Under the pieces are notes generated by a model. It saw nothing but the letters and a program-made list of their open reading frames with translations, had not been told where the DNA came from and searched no databases. Below, piece after piece: positions 9,611 through 19,104 of a DNA stretch of 62,159 bases (the first letter of the stretch is position 1; each line of letters begins with the position of its first letter). This stretch comes from CAZRHR01 sp964578885 (GTDB taxonomy: Bacteria; Bacteroidota; Bacteroidia; CAIKAF01). The DNA is taken from assembly GCA_964578885.1 (NCBI GenBank), contig CAZOEO010000020.1:1-62159 (forward strand), written 5' to 3'. Made by a program: the position numbers and the translations under genes.

Positions 9611-10110
9611 TTACCTCAATTATTTATGATGACGATTATTCAGAAGAGTTAAAATTGAAAATAATTTATGCAAAAGGGTTTAACAATGCGGACTAATCAG
9701 TTTTATATCCGGCAAAAAAGAACGCTAACCTGTAACAGTGTGAAAGCGATATTTCCTTTTGTCAGGCGCAACACAAGGCCACATCGCCTAAGCGCATGAT
9801 AAATATTTGAGTGGTGGAAGTGATTGGGGTGATGTTGCTTCGAAAGCGAATGAAAATCAAAAAACAGAGCAAGTCACATCGCAGGATCCATCTTCAATGA
9901 AACATAAGCAGAACACAGAAAACCACAACCTGCCGATGGCACCATTAAAAAAATTCAGGAAATGGCAGCACACGAATCAACGTAAACAAGGAAAGCCAAA
10001 TTTACATGCCTAAGAAACAGCCCTATTCAGAAATATCTTCGGGAAAAAGGAACTAAAATTTTAGCGACCTAAAACAAGCCGCACACCAACGGAATCGCTA
10101 CCTTTGTCTC
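9611..10110. other. Non-coding, probably decayed accessory DNA
   Basis: Fragments without stops exist in several frames, for example IIYDDDYSEELKLKIIYAKG from about 9620 and SPIQKYLREKGTKI near 10020. None has a good start or a length beyond ~70 codons. It looks like remnants joined to the broken gene upstream. Confidence 0.5.
10099..10106 (+). promoter_or_regulatory. Bacteroidota -7 box upstream of holB
   Basis: TACCTTTG matches TAnnTTTG exactly and ends 4 bases before the holB ATG. If it is used, the transcript would be nearly leaderless. Confidence 0.5.
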
Positions 10111-11229
10111 ATGCGTTTTGCAGAAGTAGTAGGCCATGGTACACAAAAAAACCTCCTCACCCGCGCGGTGAACGAAGGAAGAATTGCCCATGCCCAACTA
10201 TTTCTTGGACCAGATGGATCTGGTGCCTTGCCTTTAGCCATGGCCTACGTCCAATATGTACTTTGTAACCAACGAACCAACGAAGATAGTTGTGGCATCT
10301 GCCCTTCCTGTCGAAAAGTCAGTGGGCTTGCCCATCCGGATGTTCATTGGATATTTCCCTTTGTATCAGATGGAGGTAACGACGTTTGCGCCAATCACAT
10401 GGAAGAATTCCGGCAAGCGGTGCAAAAAGAACCTTATATGGATTTGGGCGACTGGCTGGCATTCACAGGAAACGGAGCCAAACAGCCTCAAATTAATGTA
10501 GCCACCGCTCACTCGATTTTCCATGCCCTAAGCATGAAACCCTATGAAGCATCCGTACAAATCATGATGATTTGGTATCCGGAACTGCTTCAGGTAGCCG
10601 CGGCCAATAAACTGCTGAAAATTGTTGAAGAACCTCCCGCAGATACATTGTTCATCCTGATTAGTGCCAACGACGACCGCATTTTACCCACCATTTTATC
10701 CAGAACTCAACTGGTTAAATTATCGAAAATCAACGATTTCGATATGCTTACTGTTTTATCTGAACAGTATGGCGTGGAATTGGAGCGCGGTCGCGAACTG
10801 GTAAACATGGCCGATGGCGATTTCGCCCGCGTAAAGCGTCTGGTGACAATGGAAGACGACCATGGCGCCTATCTGGGGTTTTTCCAGGAATGGATGCGTG
10901 CATGCTATTCTGGAACATTTCAGCACATTGTTCGCCTGAGCGATGATTTTGGAAAAATGGGTCGCGATCAGCAAAAGGCCGTGGTGGAATACGGACTTTA
11001 TCTGATGCGGGAATCGTTGATGTTCAATTCCGGAGCGGATGTTCTCCGGATTACGGAAAAAGAAAGACATTGGCTCAGCCGGTTTGCACCGGTCCTCACC
11101 GAAGATAAGCTCATGGCAACGGTAGAAGCCATGGAAAAATCAGTATTTCACCTGGCCAGAAACGCATACGCCAAATTGGAATTTACAGCCTTGAGTTTGC
11201 AGATCCACCGTGCATTCCGCCAAGGCTGA
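10111..11229 (+). CDS. holB: DNA polymerase III subunit delta'
   Basis: AAA+ clamp-loader subunit of 372 residues. The N-terminus (FAEVVGHGTQKNLL, GRIAHAQLFLGPDGSG) is typical of delta'. The P-loop lacks the lysine, as expected for this non-hydrolysing subunit. A zinc module follows (C near 49, then CGICPSC). The LLKIVEEPP and ILSRTQ segments correspond to the Walker B/SRC region of clamp loaders. It loads the beta clamp with DnaX and HolA. It sits ahead of ricT and gldH on the same strand with short gaps, a gene order I recognise from other Bacteroidota. Confidence 0.93.
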   Translation: MRFAEVVGHGTQKNLLTRAVNEGRIAHAQLFLGPDGSGALPLAMAYVQYVLCNQRTNEDSCGICPSCRKVSGLAHPDVHWIFPFVSDGGNDVCANHMEEFRQAVQKEPYMDLGDWLAFTGNGAKQPQINVATAHSIFHALSMKPYEASVQIMMIWYPELLQVAAANKLLKIVEEPPADTLFILISANDDRILPTILSRTQLVKLSKINDFDMLTVLSEQYGVELERGRELVNMADGDFARVKRLVTMEDDHGAYLGFFQEWMRACYSGTFQHIVRLSDDFGKMGRDQQKAVVEYGLYLMRESLMFNSGADVLRITEKERHWLSRFAPVLTEDKLMATVEAMEKSVFHLARNAYAKLEFTALSLQIHRAFRQG

Positions 11230-11257
11230 AGTCGTTTTTTTATCGTAATTTGTGGCC

Positions 11258-12529
11258 ATGAGTTGCAGTAGTTGCAGTACCCCAAATCCCGAAACAGGTG
11301 TACCTGCGGGATGTAAAAATAACGGAAGTTGCGGAACCTCAGGATGTGATAAACTTGAGGTTTTCGATTGGCTGTCCAACATGTTACCGCCTAATCCCCA
11401 GGAAGCTTTTCCATGGGTCGAAGTGCGTTTCAAAAGCACGAGAAAAGAATTTTTCCTGAACGACACCGGAGAAAAACTCATGACCGGAGACGTGGTCGCC
11501 GTAGAAGGCAACCCCGGACATGACATCGGTACAGTCACACTCACCGGAGCCCTTGTCCGTGTGCAAATGCGAAAACTGCATACCGACGCTGGCCTTCAAG
11601 GAAAAAAAGTATTTCGAAAAGCCAAGGAAAATGACATCCGAAAGTGGCAAGAGGCCATGGGGAAAGAAGAAGAATACCGGCACCACGCACGAAAAATTGC
11701 CAGAGAATTAGGTTTGGAAATGAAAATTTCCGACGTCGAATGCCAGGGTGATGGCGCAAAAGCCACCTTCTTCTACACGGCAGATGGCAGGGTCGATTTC
11801 CGGGAATTAATTAAAATTCTGGCAAGAGATCTTCGGGTGAAAATTGAAATGAGACAAATCGGCTACCGTCAGGAAGCCGCCAGATTGGGAGGAATTGGCG
11901 TCTGCGGGCGCGAACTTTGCTGCTCCACCTGGCTTCGTGATTTCAGAACGGTGTCCACTTCCGCAGCCCGGTATCAGCAATTGTCCATAAATCCGCAGAA
12001 ACTGGCCGGACAATGCGGAAAACTTAAATGCTGCCTGAATTACGAACTGGACACGTACCTGGACGCACTCAAAGATTTCCCGAAACATCCGCCAAGGCTG
12101 AAAACAGCCCAGGGAGACGCTTTCCCCCAAAAAACCGACATTTTCAGGAAAATCCTTTACTACTCCTTAGACAACGCGCCAGAAACACTTATTCCTCTTA
12201 GTTTAGAGACCGTACAAAATATTGTACAAATGAATAAGGCCGGGCAATATCCGGAAGAAATCGGCGCATTAAAGGTGGTCATGGCCACAGAAGAAGAAGT
12301 CGCTGCTCCTTCGTTCAGTAATGTGATCGAAGAAGATTCTCTTACCCGTTTCGACCAAAAGAAACGACCCAACAAACGCAGACCGGACAGAAAACCCGTT
12401 GCACCAAATCCGGAAGGTCCCGGAAAACCTCCGGTGGCGACCCAAGGAACTCCTGCGAAAGAAGGACAAGCCCCAAAGCCGCGTTTCCAAAAAAGAAGAA
12501 ACCATGACCGCAAGCCTAAAGAACAATAA
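11258..12529 (+). CDS. ricT: PSP1-domain protein RicT (YaaT-like)
   Basis: Protein of 423 residues of the PSP1/YaaT family, which in Bacillus forms the Fe-S cluster RicAFT complex acting on RNA maturation. The N-terminus has clustered cysteines (MSCSSC, GSCGTSGC). The PSP1 core contains VRMxK-like VRVQMRKL and IEMRQIGYRQEAARLGG. It is followed by the hallmark cysteine blocks GVCGRELCCS and CGKLKCCLNYE. The last ~70 residues are a basic Pro/Lys/Arg tail. ATG 11258 is preferred over GTG 11252. The 3' end overlaps gldH by 26 bases. Role in this organism is inferred from the family. Confidence 0.88.
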   Translation: MSCSSCSTPNPETGVPAGCKNNGSCGTSGCDKLEVFDWLSNMLPPNPQEAFPWVEVRFKSTRKEFFLNDTGEKLMTGDVVAVEGNPGHDIGTVTLTGALVRVQMRKLHTDAGLQGKKVFRKAKENDIRKWQEAMGKEEEYRHHARKIARELGLEMKISDVECQGDGAKATFFYTADGRVDFRELIKILARDLRVKIEMRQIGYRQEAARLGGIGVCGRELCCSTWLRDFRTVSTSAARYQQLSINPQKLAGQCGKLKCCLNYELDTYLDALKDFPKHPPRLKTAQGDAFPQKTDIFRKILYYSLDNAPETLIPLSLETVQNIVQMNKAGQYPEEIGALKVVMATEEEVAAPSFSNVIEEDSLTRFDQKKRPNKRRPDRKPVAPNPEGPGKPPVATQGTPAKEGQAPKPRFQKRRNHDRKPKEQ

Positions 12530-12998
12530 TTGGGTCATTTTGCTCCTTTGCCTTCTTTGGCTGGGATGCGATCCAAATAAAGTGTACGAAGATTATCAGG
12601 AAATTCCGGATGGCGTTTGGAACATCGACCAGCCCGTATCCTTTCAGGTGGACATTGATGACACCACCAAAGGAAACAACATCATCGTGGAAATCAGGCA
12701 TACGCCCTCCTATCCATTTCAAAACCTGTATCTCTTTTTGCATACCACTTATCCGGACGGAGAAAAATCCAAGGATTCCCTTATGTTCTACCTAATGGAA
12801 CCCTCTGGAAAACCCATGGGTGATTGTGCCGGAGACCTATGCGATGCACGTTTTTTGTTTCGGGAAAATGTACACTTTCCTTTGCGCGGGCCTTACACCT
12901 TTGAACTCATGCATACCATGCGTGTAGCCAATGGTTTACTGCCTGGTATCCTGGACATTGGCTTTAGAATCGAGCATTATTCCAACCCAAAGCCCTGA
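12504..12998 (+). CDS. gldH: Gliding motility lipoprotein GldH
   Basis: Lipoprotein of 164 residues. The ATG at 12504 gives a lipoprotein signal with hydrophobic VILLLCLLWLGC and the acylated Cys at position 22; a longer upstream frame lacks a signal. The mature part (YEDYQEIPDGVW, VEIRHTPSYPFQNLYLF, RGPYTFELMHTMR) matches GldH, required for gliding and type IX secretion-dependent surface protein display in Flavobacterium. It overlaps ricT and is followed by the penicillin-binding protein gene after 4 bases. Together with the SprB-like gene at the window start it supports a gliding or T9SS lifestyle. Confidence 0.9.
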   Translation: MTASLKNNNWVILLLCLLWLGCDPNKVYEDYQEIPDGVWNIDQPVSFQVDIDDTTKGNNIIVEIRHTPSYPFQNLYLFLHTTYPDGEKSKDSLMFYLMEPSGKPMGDCAGDLCDARFLFRENVHFPLRGPYTFELMHTMRVANGLLPGILDIGFRIEHYSNPKP

Positions 12999-13002
12999 CC
13001 TT

Positions 13003-15327
13003 ATGCCGGCCAAAAATTCAAAAGCATCTACCAAATCCTTCCAATTTATACCGTATGTATGGTGGATTATTCACGCTCCCCTATTGTTGCTGTATTTCAT
13101 TTTAATCATCACTTCCATTGGCATTTTTGGCCCGTTGCCGGATTTCGATGACCTGGAAAATCCCAAATTCAATCTCGCCTCTGTCGTTTTCTCCGAAGAC
13201 GGAAAAGTCCTGGGCCGATATTATGTGGAAAACCGCGTAAATATCGACTATTCAGACATTCCACCGCATATGGTAGACGCGCTGATTTCCACGGAAGATG
13301 AAAGATTTTACCAACATTCCGGCGTAGATGCACGGGCACTTGGCCGCGTGGTAAGCGGACTGGTCACCGGTCAGCAAAAAGGCGGTGGCTCCACCCTCAC
13401 CCAACAATTGGCGAAATTGCTTTTTTCCGAAAAGCCCAAAAGTCGGTTTGAACGGATTCGGCAAAAATTTAAAGAATGGGTCATTGCGTTTCGATTGGAG
13501 CGAAATTACACCAAGCAAGAAATCCTGACCATGTATCTGAACCGGGCCGACTTTGGAAGACAAAGCTTTGGCATTCAGTCTGCTGCAAGAGTATACTTTG
13601 GAAAAGAACCTGCACAGCTTTCCATTCAGGAATCGGCCTCACTTATTGGCATGCTCAAAGCACCTACCAGCTACGATCCTTTGAGAAAATTGGAGCGGCA
13701 TACCCAACGGCGCAACGTGGTATTGGCGCAAATGGTTAGAAACGATAAACTGTCTCCGGAAGCCTTCGATTCGCTAAAAACCACCACCGTGGTAGAAGAC
13801 CACGATGCCATGGCCGTTCGTGTGAAAAAAAATCAATACGGACATGGAGAGCTCGCACCCTATTTCATGCAGGAATTAAGGAAAGACCTCGACATTTGGT
13901 GCAAAGCGAACATCAATCCCATTACGGGGAAGCCTTACAATCTTTTTACCGACGGACTACGGATTAAAACCACCATTGACTCACGCATGCAGCGTTATGC
14001 CGAATCGGCTGTGAGCAGTCACATGGCCAGCCTGCAGGAAACCTTTTTTAAACGCAAAAAAGGAGCAAAAAATGGCCCTTTCAGCTCACGACTTTCTGCA
14101 GATGAAAAGGAATCCATCATCCAGGCAGGCATAAAAAACTCCGATCGATACAGGGCCATGAAATCGGCCGGAGCTTCCGAAGCAGAAATTCAAGCCGCTT
14201 TTAGTCAGCCCGTAGAAATGACTGTTTTTTCTTGGAAAGGCGATATCGATACCGTAATGACGCCCAGAGATTCCGTGATTTATTACAAGTATTTTCTGCA
14301 AAACGGCATGATGGCCATGGACCCACATACCGGACATATTAAAGCATGGGTGGGCGGCATCGACTATCGGCATTTTAAGTACGACCACGTGCGTGCGGGT
14401 CGGCAAGATGCCAAAACCGGAAAAATTGTTCCTGCCGGAGGAAGACAAGTTGGTTCAACGTTTAAACCATTTGTATATGCGCTGGCCATGGAAGAAGGGC
14501 GTTCTCCCTGCGAACGTGTACCCAATACCCGCGTTTGTATTGAACAAGGATTAGACAAACCATGGTGTCCATCTAACTCCGGAGAATACAAAGAAGGACA
14601 GATGGTTACGCTCAGAGAAGCCCTCGCGCACTCAATCAACTATGTATCGGCTTTGTTAATGAAACAATATGGTCCGGCTGCCGTAGTCAGCATGGCCAGA
14701 CGACTTGGAATTACTACAGACATCGATCCTGTTCCTTCTATTGCATTAGGCACACCGGATATTTCCGTGTACGAAATGACGTCTGCTTTTGCCACTTTTT
14801 TTAATAAAGGCGTTCGGGTCGCACCCATTTTCCTGACCAGAATCGAAGATAAAAATGGAAATCTACTGGCGCAATTTACCCCGGAAAGAAAAGAAGTAAT
14901 GAGTGAAAAAACGGCGTATCTCACTCTACAACTCCTCAAAGGCGTCGTTTTACAAGGAACGGCAGGCCGACTTCGTGGAAGATATAAATTCACCGAACCC
15001 GTAGCCGGAAAAACCGGAACCACTCAAAATAACTCAGATGGTTGGTTTATGGGCGGAACACCAGATTTGGTAACGGGCGTCTGGACCGGCGCAGAAGACC
15101 GAAGCGTCCATTTTGCGAGCACCGCAGACGGACAAGGTGCCAACATGGCTCTTCCCATCTTCGGCCTTTTCATGCGCAAAGTTTACGACGACCCATCCAT
15201 TCAACTGAACCGCGGAGATTTTCCTGCACCCGAGATTCCACTGGAATATGGGTTCGATTGCCATGAAGAAGCGGCAGAACAAATCTTCCGGGACAACGAA
15301 GAAAATTTCAATTCAAAATTCGATTAA
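13003..15327 (+). CDS. Bifunctional penicillin-binding protein, class A (PBP1A family)
   Basis: Peptidoglycan synthase of 774 residues with one N-terminal membrane helix (residues ~15-40). The GT51 glycosyltransferase domain shows STEDERFYQHSGVD, GGSTLTQQLAK and KQEILTMYLNRADFG. The transpeptidase domain shows the catalytic GSTFKPF, SINYVSA and GKTGTTQNNSDGWF motifs. ATG 13003 is chosen because upstream in-frame codons overlap gldH and do not add a better start. It polymerises and cross-links the cell wall in the periplasm. It is the last gene of the holB-ricT-gldH run. Confidence 0.94.
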   Translation: MPAKNSKASTKSFQFIPYVWWIIHAPLLLLYFILIITSIGIFGPLPDFDDLENPKFNLASVVFSEDGKVLGRYYVENRVNIDYSDIPPHMVDALISTEDERFYQHSGVDARALGRVVSGLVTGQQKGGGSTLTQQLAKLLFSEKPKSRFERIRQKFKEWVIAFRLERNYTKQEILTMYLNRADFGRQSFGIQSAARVYFGKEPAQLSIQESASLIGMLKAPTSYDPLRKLERHTQRRNVVLAQMVRNDKLSPEAFDSLKTTTVVEDHDAMAVRVKKNQYGHGELAPYFMQELRKDLDIWCKANINPITGKPYNLFTDGLRIKTTIDSRMQRYAESAVSSHMASLQETFFKRKKGAKNGPFSSRLSADEKESIIQAGIKNSDRYRAMKSAGASEAEIQAAFSQPVEMTVFSWKGDIDTVMTPRDSVIYYKYFLQNGMMAMDPHTGHIKAWVGGIDYRHFKYDHVRAGRQDAKTGKIVPAGGRQVGSTFKPFVYALAMEEGRSPCERVPNTRVCIEQGLDKPWCPSNSGEYKEGQMVTLREALAHSINYVSALLMKQYGPAAVVSMARRLGITTDIDPVPSIALGTPDISVYEMTSAFATFFNKGVRVAPIFLTRIEDKNGNLLAQFTPERKEVMSEKTAYLTLQLLKGVVLQGTAGRLRGRYKFTEPVAGKTGTTQNNSDGWFMGGTPDLVTGVWTGAEDRSVHFASTADGQGANMALPIFGLFMRKVYDDPSIQLNRGDFPAPEIPLEYGFDCHEEAAEQIFRDNEENFNSKFD

Positions 15328-15346
15328 TCGCCTAAATATTTGACGA

Positions 15347-16045
15347 ATGAAAAAAGTATTTGCCCATGCAGATGAGGCCCTTTTCGATGTAAAAGACGGC
15401 CAGACGCTCATGCTGGGAGGCTTCGGTTTATGCGGCATTCCGGAAAACTGCATTGATGCTCTCGTCAGAAAACAAGTAAAGCAACTCACCTGTATTTCTA
15501 ACAATGCCGGTGTGGACGATTTTGGCATCGGACTCATGCTCAAAACACGGCAGGTTAAGAAAATGATCAGCTCTTATGTGGGAGAAAATGCAGAATTTGA
15601 AAGACAATTATTGTCGGGCGAATTAGAGGTAGAGCTGATTCCCCAGGGCACTTTGGCCACCAGATGTTTGGCTGCCGGATATGGCACGCCCGCCATTTTC
15701 ACCCCGGCCGGCGTTGGAACAGAAGTAGCAGAAGGCAAAGAGGTACGCCATTTCAATGGAAAAGATTACCTGATGGAATATGCCTTCGATGCAGATTTTG
15801 CTTTGGTAAAAGCCTGGAAAGGCGACTCCCAGGGTAACCTCATCTTCCGTGCTACATCCAGAAATTTTAATCCACTGATGGCCATGGCTGGTAAAATCAC
15901 CATTGCCGAAGTAGAAGAACTTGTACCAGCTGGCGATTTAGATCCCGACCACATTCACACGCCGGGCATCTATGTCCACCGGATTTTCCAGGGCAGCGGC
16001 TACCAAAAAAGAATCGAACAACGGACAACCCGGAAACGTCAATAA
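15347..16045 (+). CDS. scoA: 3-oxoacid CoA-transferase, subunit A
   Basis: Protein of 232 residues with the family glycine motif LGGFGLCGIPENCI near the N-terminus, followed by SNNAGVDDFGIG and PAGVGTEVAEGKE. It is the alpha subunit of succinyl-CoA:3-oxoacid CoA-transferase, which moves CoA from succinyl-CoA to acetoacetate in ketone body or short-chain acid use. The beta subunit gene begins 9 bases later, as is usual for the two-gene version. Confidence 0.93.
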   Translation: MKKVFAHADEALFDVKDGQTLMLGGFGLCGIPENCIDALVRKQVKQLTCISNNAGVDDFGIGLMLKTRQVKKMISSYVGENAEFERQLLSGELEVELIPQGTLATRCLAAGYGTPAIFTPAGVGTEVAEGKEVRHFNGKDYLMEYAFDADFALVKAWKGDSQGNLIFRATSRNFNPLMAMAGKITIAEVEELVPAGDLDPDHIHTPGIYVHRIFQGSGYQKRIEQRTTRKRQ

Positions 16046-16054
16046 TACAAGCAC

Positions 16055-16708
16055 ATGCTGACCAAAGAACAAATTGCACAACGCATTGCCCGCGAATTGA
16101 AAGACGGCATGTACGTTAACCTCGGTATTGGTATTCCAACATTGGTGGCCAATTACATTCCCGAAGGCATGACCATTGTACTTCAATCTGAAAATGGTCT
16201 ATTGGGCATGGGTCCCTTCCCATTTGAAGGCGAAGAAGATCCCGATTTAATCAATGCAGGAAAACAGACCATTACCACCATTCCGGGATCCGTATTCTTT
16301 GATTCTGCCATGAGTTTTGGAATGATTCGGGCAGGAAAAGTCGATTTAACCGTGCTGGGCGCCATGGAAGTGGCCGAAAATGGAGACATTGCCAACTGGA
16401 AAATTCCGGGAAAAATGGTGAAAGGCATGGGTGGAGCCATGGACTTGGTGGCTTCCGCTAAAAACATCATTGTGGCCATGCAACATACGTCTAAAGACGG
16501 AGCATCTAAACTTTTACCCACATGTTCTCTTCCCATTACAGGGCGGCAATGCGTGAGAAAAATTGTGTCGGATCTTGGCGTCTTCGATGTACGCCCCGAT
16601 GGATTTCACCTTCTGGAACGTGCTCCCGGCATTTCTGTGGAAGAAATTGTGAGTAAAACCGCCGGACGATTACACGTACCCACGGAGGTACCAGAAATCG
16701 TCTTTTAA
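16055..16708 (+). CDS. scoB: 3-oxoacid CoA-transferase, subunit B
   Basis: Protein of 217 residues. The motif SENGLLGMGPFP contains the active-site glutamate that forms the CoA thioester intermediate. GAMEVAENGDIANW and PGKMVKGMGGAMDLV are typical of SCOT beta subunits. Nine bases separate it from scoA, so the two are almost certainly co-transcribed and form one enzyme. Confidence 0.94.
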   Translation: MLTKEQIAQRIARELKDGMYVNLGIGIPTLVANYIPEGMTIVLQSENGLLGMGPFPFEGEEDPDLINAGKQTITTIPGSVFFDSAMSFGMIRAGKVDLTVLGAMEVAENGDIANWKIPGKMVKGMGGAMDLVASAKNIIVAMQHTSKDGASKLLPTCSLPITGRQCVRKIVSDLGVFDVRPDGFHLLERAPGISVEEIVSKTAGRLHVPTEVPEIVF

Positions 16709-16720
16709 ATTCGCAGGCAC

Positions 16721-17677
16721 ATGCACCTCCTCATTACCGGTGCCGCGGGTTTCATTGGAAGTCACGTTGCCAGACGCGCTGTTCAATTGGGCCATCAAGT
16801 TACCTTGGTAGACCAATTTCAGACGGAAAACAAACGACCCAACTGGGAAAATATTCGCCCTGCCGATTGCATCTCCAGGGATGTATTGCTGGAATTGCTC
16901 AAATCTGACCATGTGTGCCCGGATGCCATTTTGCATCTTGGCGCCAGAACCAACACCATGGAACAAGACATGGGGCTCCTCCGGCGACTCAATACCGATT
17001 ATACCAAAGGCTTGTGGCAATATTGCACACGTCTGGGAATCCCGTTTATTTATGCCTCTTCTGCTGCTACGTATGGAGACGGACAAATGGGTTACAGCGA
17101 TGCACATGACCACATACAGGCACTTCGGCCCTTAAATCCTTATGCCGTATCCAAACACCAAATGGATTTGTACGCCCTTCAGGAATTGGCGTCGCCGCCC
17201 TTTTGGGCCGGGTTAAAATTTTTCAATGTGTATGGACCTGGGGAAAACCATAAAGGCCGGATGGCGTCTGTTGTATGGCATGGCCGAAATCAACTCATGG
17301 ATACCGGCAGCATTTCCTTGTTCCGTTCGCACCGAACCGAGGTAGCAGACGGACATCAGCAACGTGATTTTATCTATGTAGACGATGTGGTCTCTGTGAT
17401 TTTTTGGCTGTTGGAACATCGGCCCGAATCCGGATTGTATAATCTGGGAACCGGACAAGCCAGAACCTTTTGGGATTTGGCCAAAGCCGTCGTTCAGGAA
17501 ACCATGCCAAATGCACCCATTCGATTTATCGACATGCCGGAAAACCTGCGCGCCACGTATCAATATTTTACCGAGGCCCGCATGGAAAAGCTAAGAAAAG
17601 CAGGTTATGAAGCGCCTTTTACCAGCCTCGAAGAAGGCATTAAACGCTACATGGCCCAATGGGGAAAACCCTTTTAA
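16721..17677 (+). CDS. hldD: ADP-glyceromanno-heptose 6-epimerase
   Basis: Extended short-chain dehydrogenase of 318 residues that converts ADP-D-glycero- to ADP-L-glycero-manno-heptose for the lipopolysaccharide core. NADP-binding ITGAAGFIGSHV is at the N-terminus. The catalytic SSAATYG and YAVSK (Tyr-x-x-x-Lys) follow, and the diagnostic NVYGPGENHKGRMASVVWH comes after. It starts 12 bases after scoB but is functionally unrelated to it. Confidence 0.94.
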   Translation: MHLLITGAAGFIGSHVARRAVQLGHQVTLVDQFQTENKRPNWENIRPADCISRDVLLELLKSDHVCPDAILHLGARTNTMEQDMGLLRRLNTDYTKGLWQYCTRLGIPFIYASSAATYGDGQMGYSDAHDHIQALRPLNPYAVSKHQMDLYALQELASPPFWAGLKFFNVYGPGENHKGRMASVVWHGRNQLMDTGSISLFRSHRTEVADGHQQRDFIYVDDVVSVIFWLLEHRPESGLYNLGTGQARTFWDLAKAVVQETMPNAPIRFIDMPENLRATYQYFTEARMEKLRKAGYEAPFTSLEEGIKRYMAQWGKPF

Positions 17678-17708
17678 TTCAATTTTTACAACAAAACAAA
17701 GAATCATC

Positions 17709-18143
17709 ATGGATGAATTTATGCGTCTGGCCATAGAAGAAGCCAAAAAAGGATATGCAGAAGGTGGCATTCCCATCGGCTCCGTTTTGATTAAAGACGG
17801 TGTACTGGTCGCCAAAGGACATAATAAACGCGTGCAGGAAGACAATCCCATTTTACACGGGGAAATGGACTGCCTGAACAACGCCGGACGGGTTGGAAGC
17901 TTTAAAAACACCGTAATTTACAGTACTCTGATGCCATGTTATATGTGCGCAGGTACCATTGTGCAGTTTAAAATCCCAAAGGTGATTGTTGGAGAATCAC
18001 GGACTTTTCCTGGAGCAAAGGAATTCATGGAATCTCATGGGGTGGAAGTAATCGACTTAGACTTGCCGGAATGTGTGGAAATGATGGAACAATTCATTCA
18101 GGAAAAACCAAAGCTCTGGAATGAAGATATTGGGGAATTGTAA
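17709..18143 (+). CDS. Zinc-dependent nucleoside/cytosine deaminase
   Basis: Protein of 144 residues of the cytidine deaminase-like fold. The zinc site is the catalytic HGE and the pair MPCYMC, and GGIPIGSVLI with LHGEMDCLNNAGR resembles fungal-type cytosine deaminases more than the tRNA adenosine deaminase TadA. ATG 17709 is chosen; an upstream in-frame start would overlap hldD. It probably deaminates a free base or nucleoside in pyrimidine salvage; the substrate is not settled by sequence. It is followed by a strong terminator. Confidence 0.82.
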   Translation: MDEFMRLAIEEAKKGYAEGGIPIGSVLIKDGVLVAKGHNKRVQEDNPILHGEMDCLNNAGRVGSFKNTVIYSTLMPCYMCAGTIVQFKIPKVIVGESRTFPGAKEFMESHGVEVIDLDLPECVEMMEQFIQEKPKLWNEDIGEL

Positions 18144-18160
18144 TTCCGAAAAACAAAAAA

Positions 18161-18188
18161 GCCCACGATGCTGTCGTGGGCTTTTTTT
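18161..18188. terminator. Bidirectional terminator between deaminase gene and atpG
   Basis: GCCCACGA and TCGTGGGC form an 8-bp stem with a 5-nt loop (TGCTG). It is flanked by A6 on the left and T7 on the right, so it can end transcription from both converging sides. Confidence 0.9.
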
Positions 18189-18204
18189 ATGACATTAAAA
18201 AGAA

Positions 18205-19086
18205 TTATCCGTTCAAGGCTTCCGCACCTCCGACAATTTCAAGGATTTCTCCTGTAATTGCTGCCTGACGGGCCTTATTGTAAGATAAACGAAGCGATTT
18301 AAGCAATTCACCAGCATTGTCCGTAGCTTTTGCCATGGCCGTCATTCGTGCTCCATGTTCAGAAGCATGAGAATCGAGCACCGCCTTAAAGAATTGAATC
18401 TTCAGCGTCATAGGAATCAAGCCCTGAATGATTTCTTCCTTGCCAGGTTCAAAAATATATTCCTTTCCGGAAGAGGCTTTAGCAGCCAGTTCGGCAGATG
18501 GAACCACAGGAAGAAACGACTCGGCCTGAGCCACCTGACTGGCGGCAGTCTTAAATTCATTGTACACAAGTACCACCTGATCCATTTCGCCACGGGCAAA
18601 CTGATCCATTACTTTAGAGGCAATGGCAGAAATGCTTGGGAAATCAAGTTGACCGAAAACCTCATCATGACTGCTCAGGTGAGGGTATCCGGAGCGGGCT
18701 GCCCAGGCCGTGGCCTTTTTACCAATGGTTAAAAGGTGCACTTGACCGGCTGCCGCTTGCGTGGCGTACTTATCACGAATCAAAGACTGGGCCTTGCGAA
18801 TGACATTCGTATTAAAAGCACCGCACAAGCCACGGTTAGAGGTAACAAGCACCAACAAAACCCTTTGCACGGGACGCTGCGTCATGAATGGACTATCTGC
18901 CCCTTCCATAGACTGGCTGAGGTTTCCCAGAATGTCGTTCAACTTTTCAGCGTAAGGCCGCATTCTGGTAATCGCATCTTGTGCACGGCGCAATTTTGCC
19001 GCGGACACCAGTTTCATCGCACTGGTAATCTGGCGGGTAGAATTGACCGAGGTGATGCGGTTCCGTACTTCCTTAAGATTTGGCAT
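18205..19086 (-). CDS. atpG: F1Fo ATP synthase subunit gamma
   Basis: Central stalk subunit of 293 residues. N-terminal NLKEVRNRITSVNSTRQITSAMKLVSAAKLRRAQ and C-terminal MTAMAKATDNA..L..SYNKARQAAITGEILEIVGGA-type segments are the conserved coiled-coil ends that rotate inside alpha3beta3. It is the last gene of the minus-strand ATP synthase cluster. No atpD or atpC follows, which fits the split arrangement usual in Bacteroidota. Confidence 0.96.
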   Translation of the reverse strand: MPNLKEVRNRITSVNSTRQITSAMKLVSAAKLRRAQDAITRMRPYAEKLNDILGNLSQSMEGADSPFMTQRPVQRVLLVLVTSNRGLCGAFNTNVIRKAQSLIRDKYATQAAAGQVHLLTIGKKATAWAARSGYPHLSSHDEVFGQLDFPSISAIASKVMDQFARGEMDQVVLVYNEFKTAASQVAQAESFLPVVPSAELAAKASSGKEYIFEPGKEEIIQGLIPMTLKIQFFKAVLDSHASEHGARMTAMAKATDNAGELLKSLRLSYNKARQAAITGEILEIVGGAEALNG

Positions 19087-19104
19087 TTACTTGGCTTTGT
19101 GGGT

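Noticed and set aside
9807..10013. 68-codon frame rich in Lys, Gln and Asn
   Set aside because: TTG start, no homology recognised, embedded in decayed sequence.
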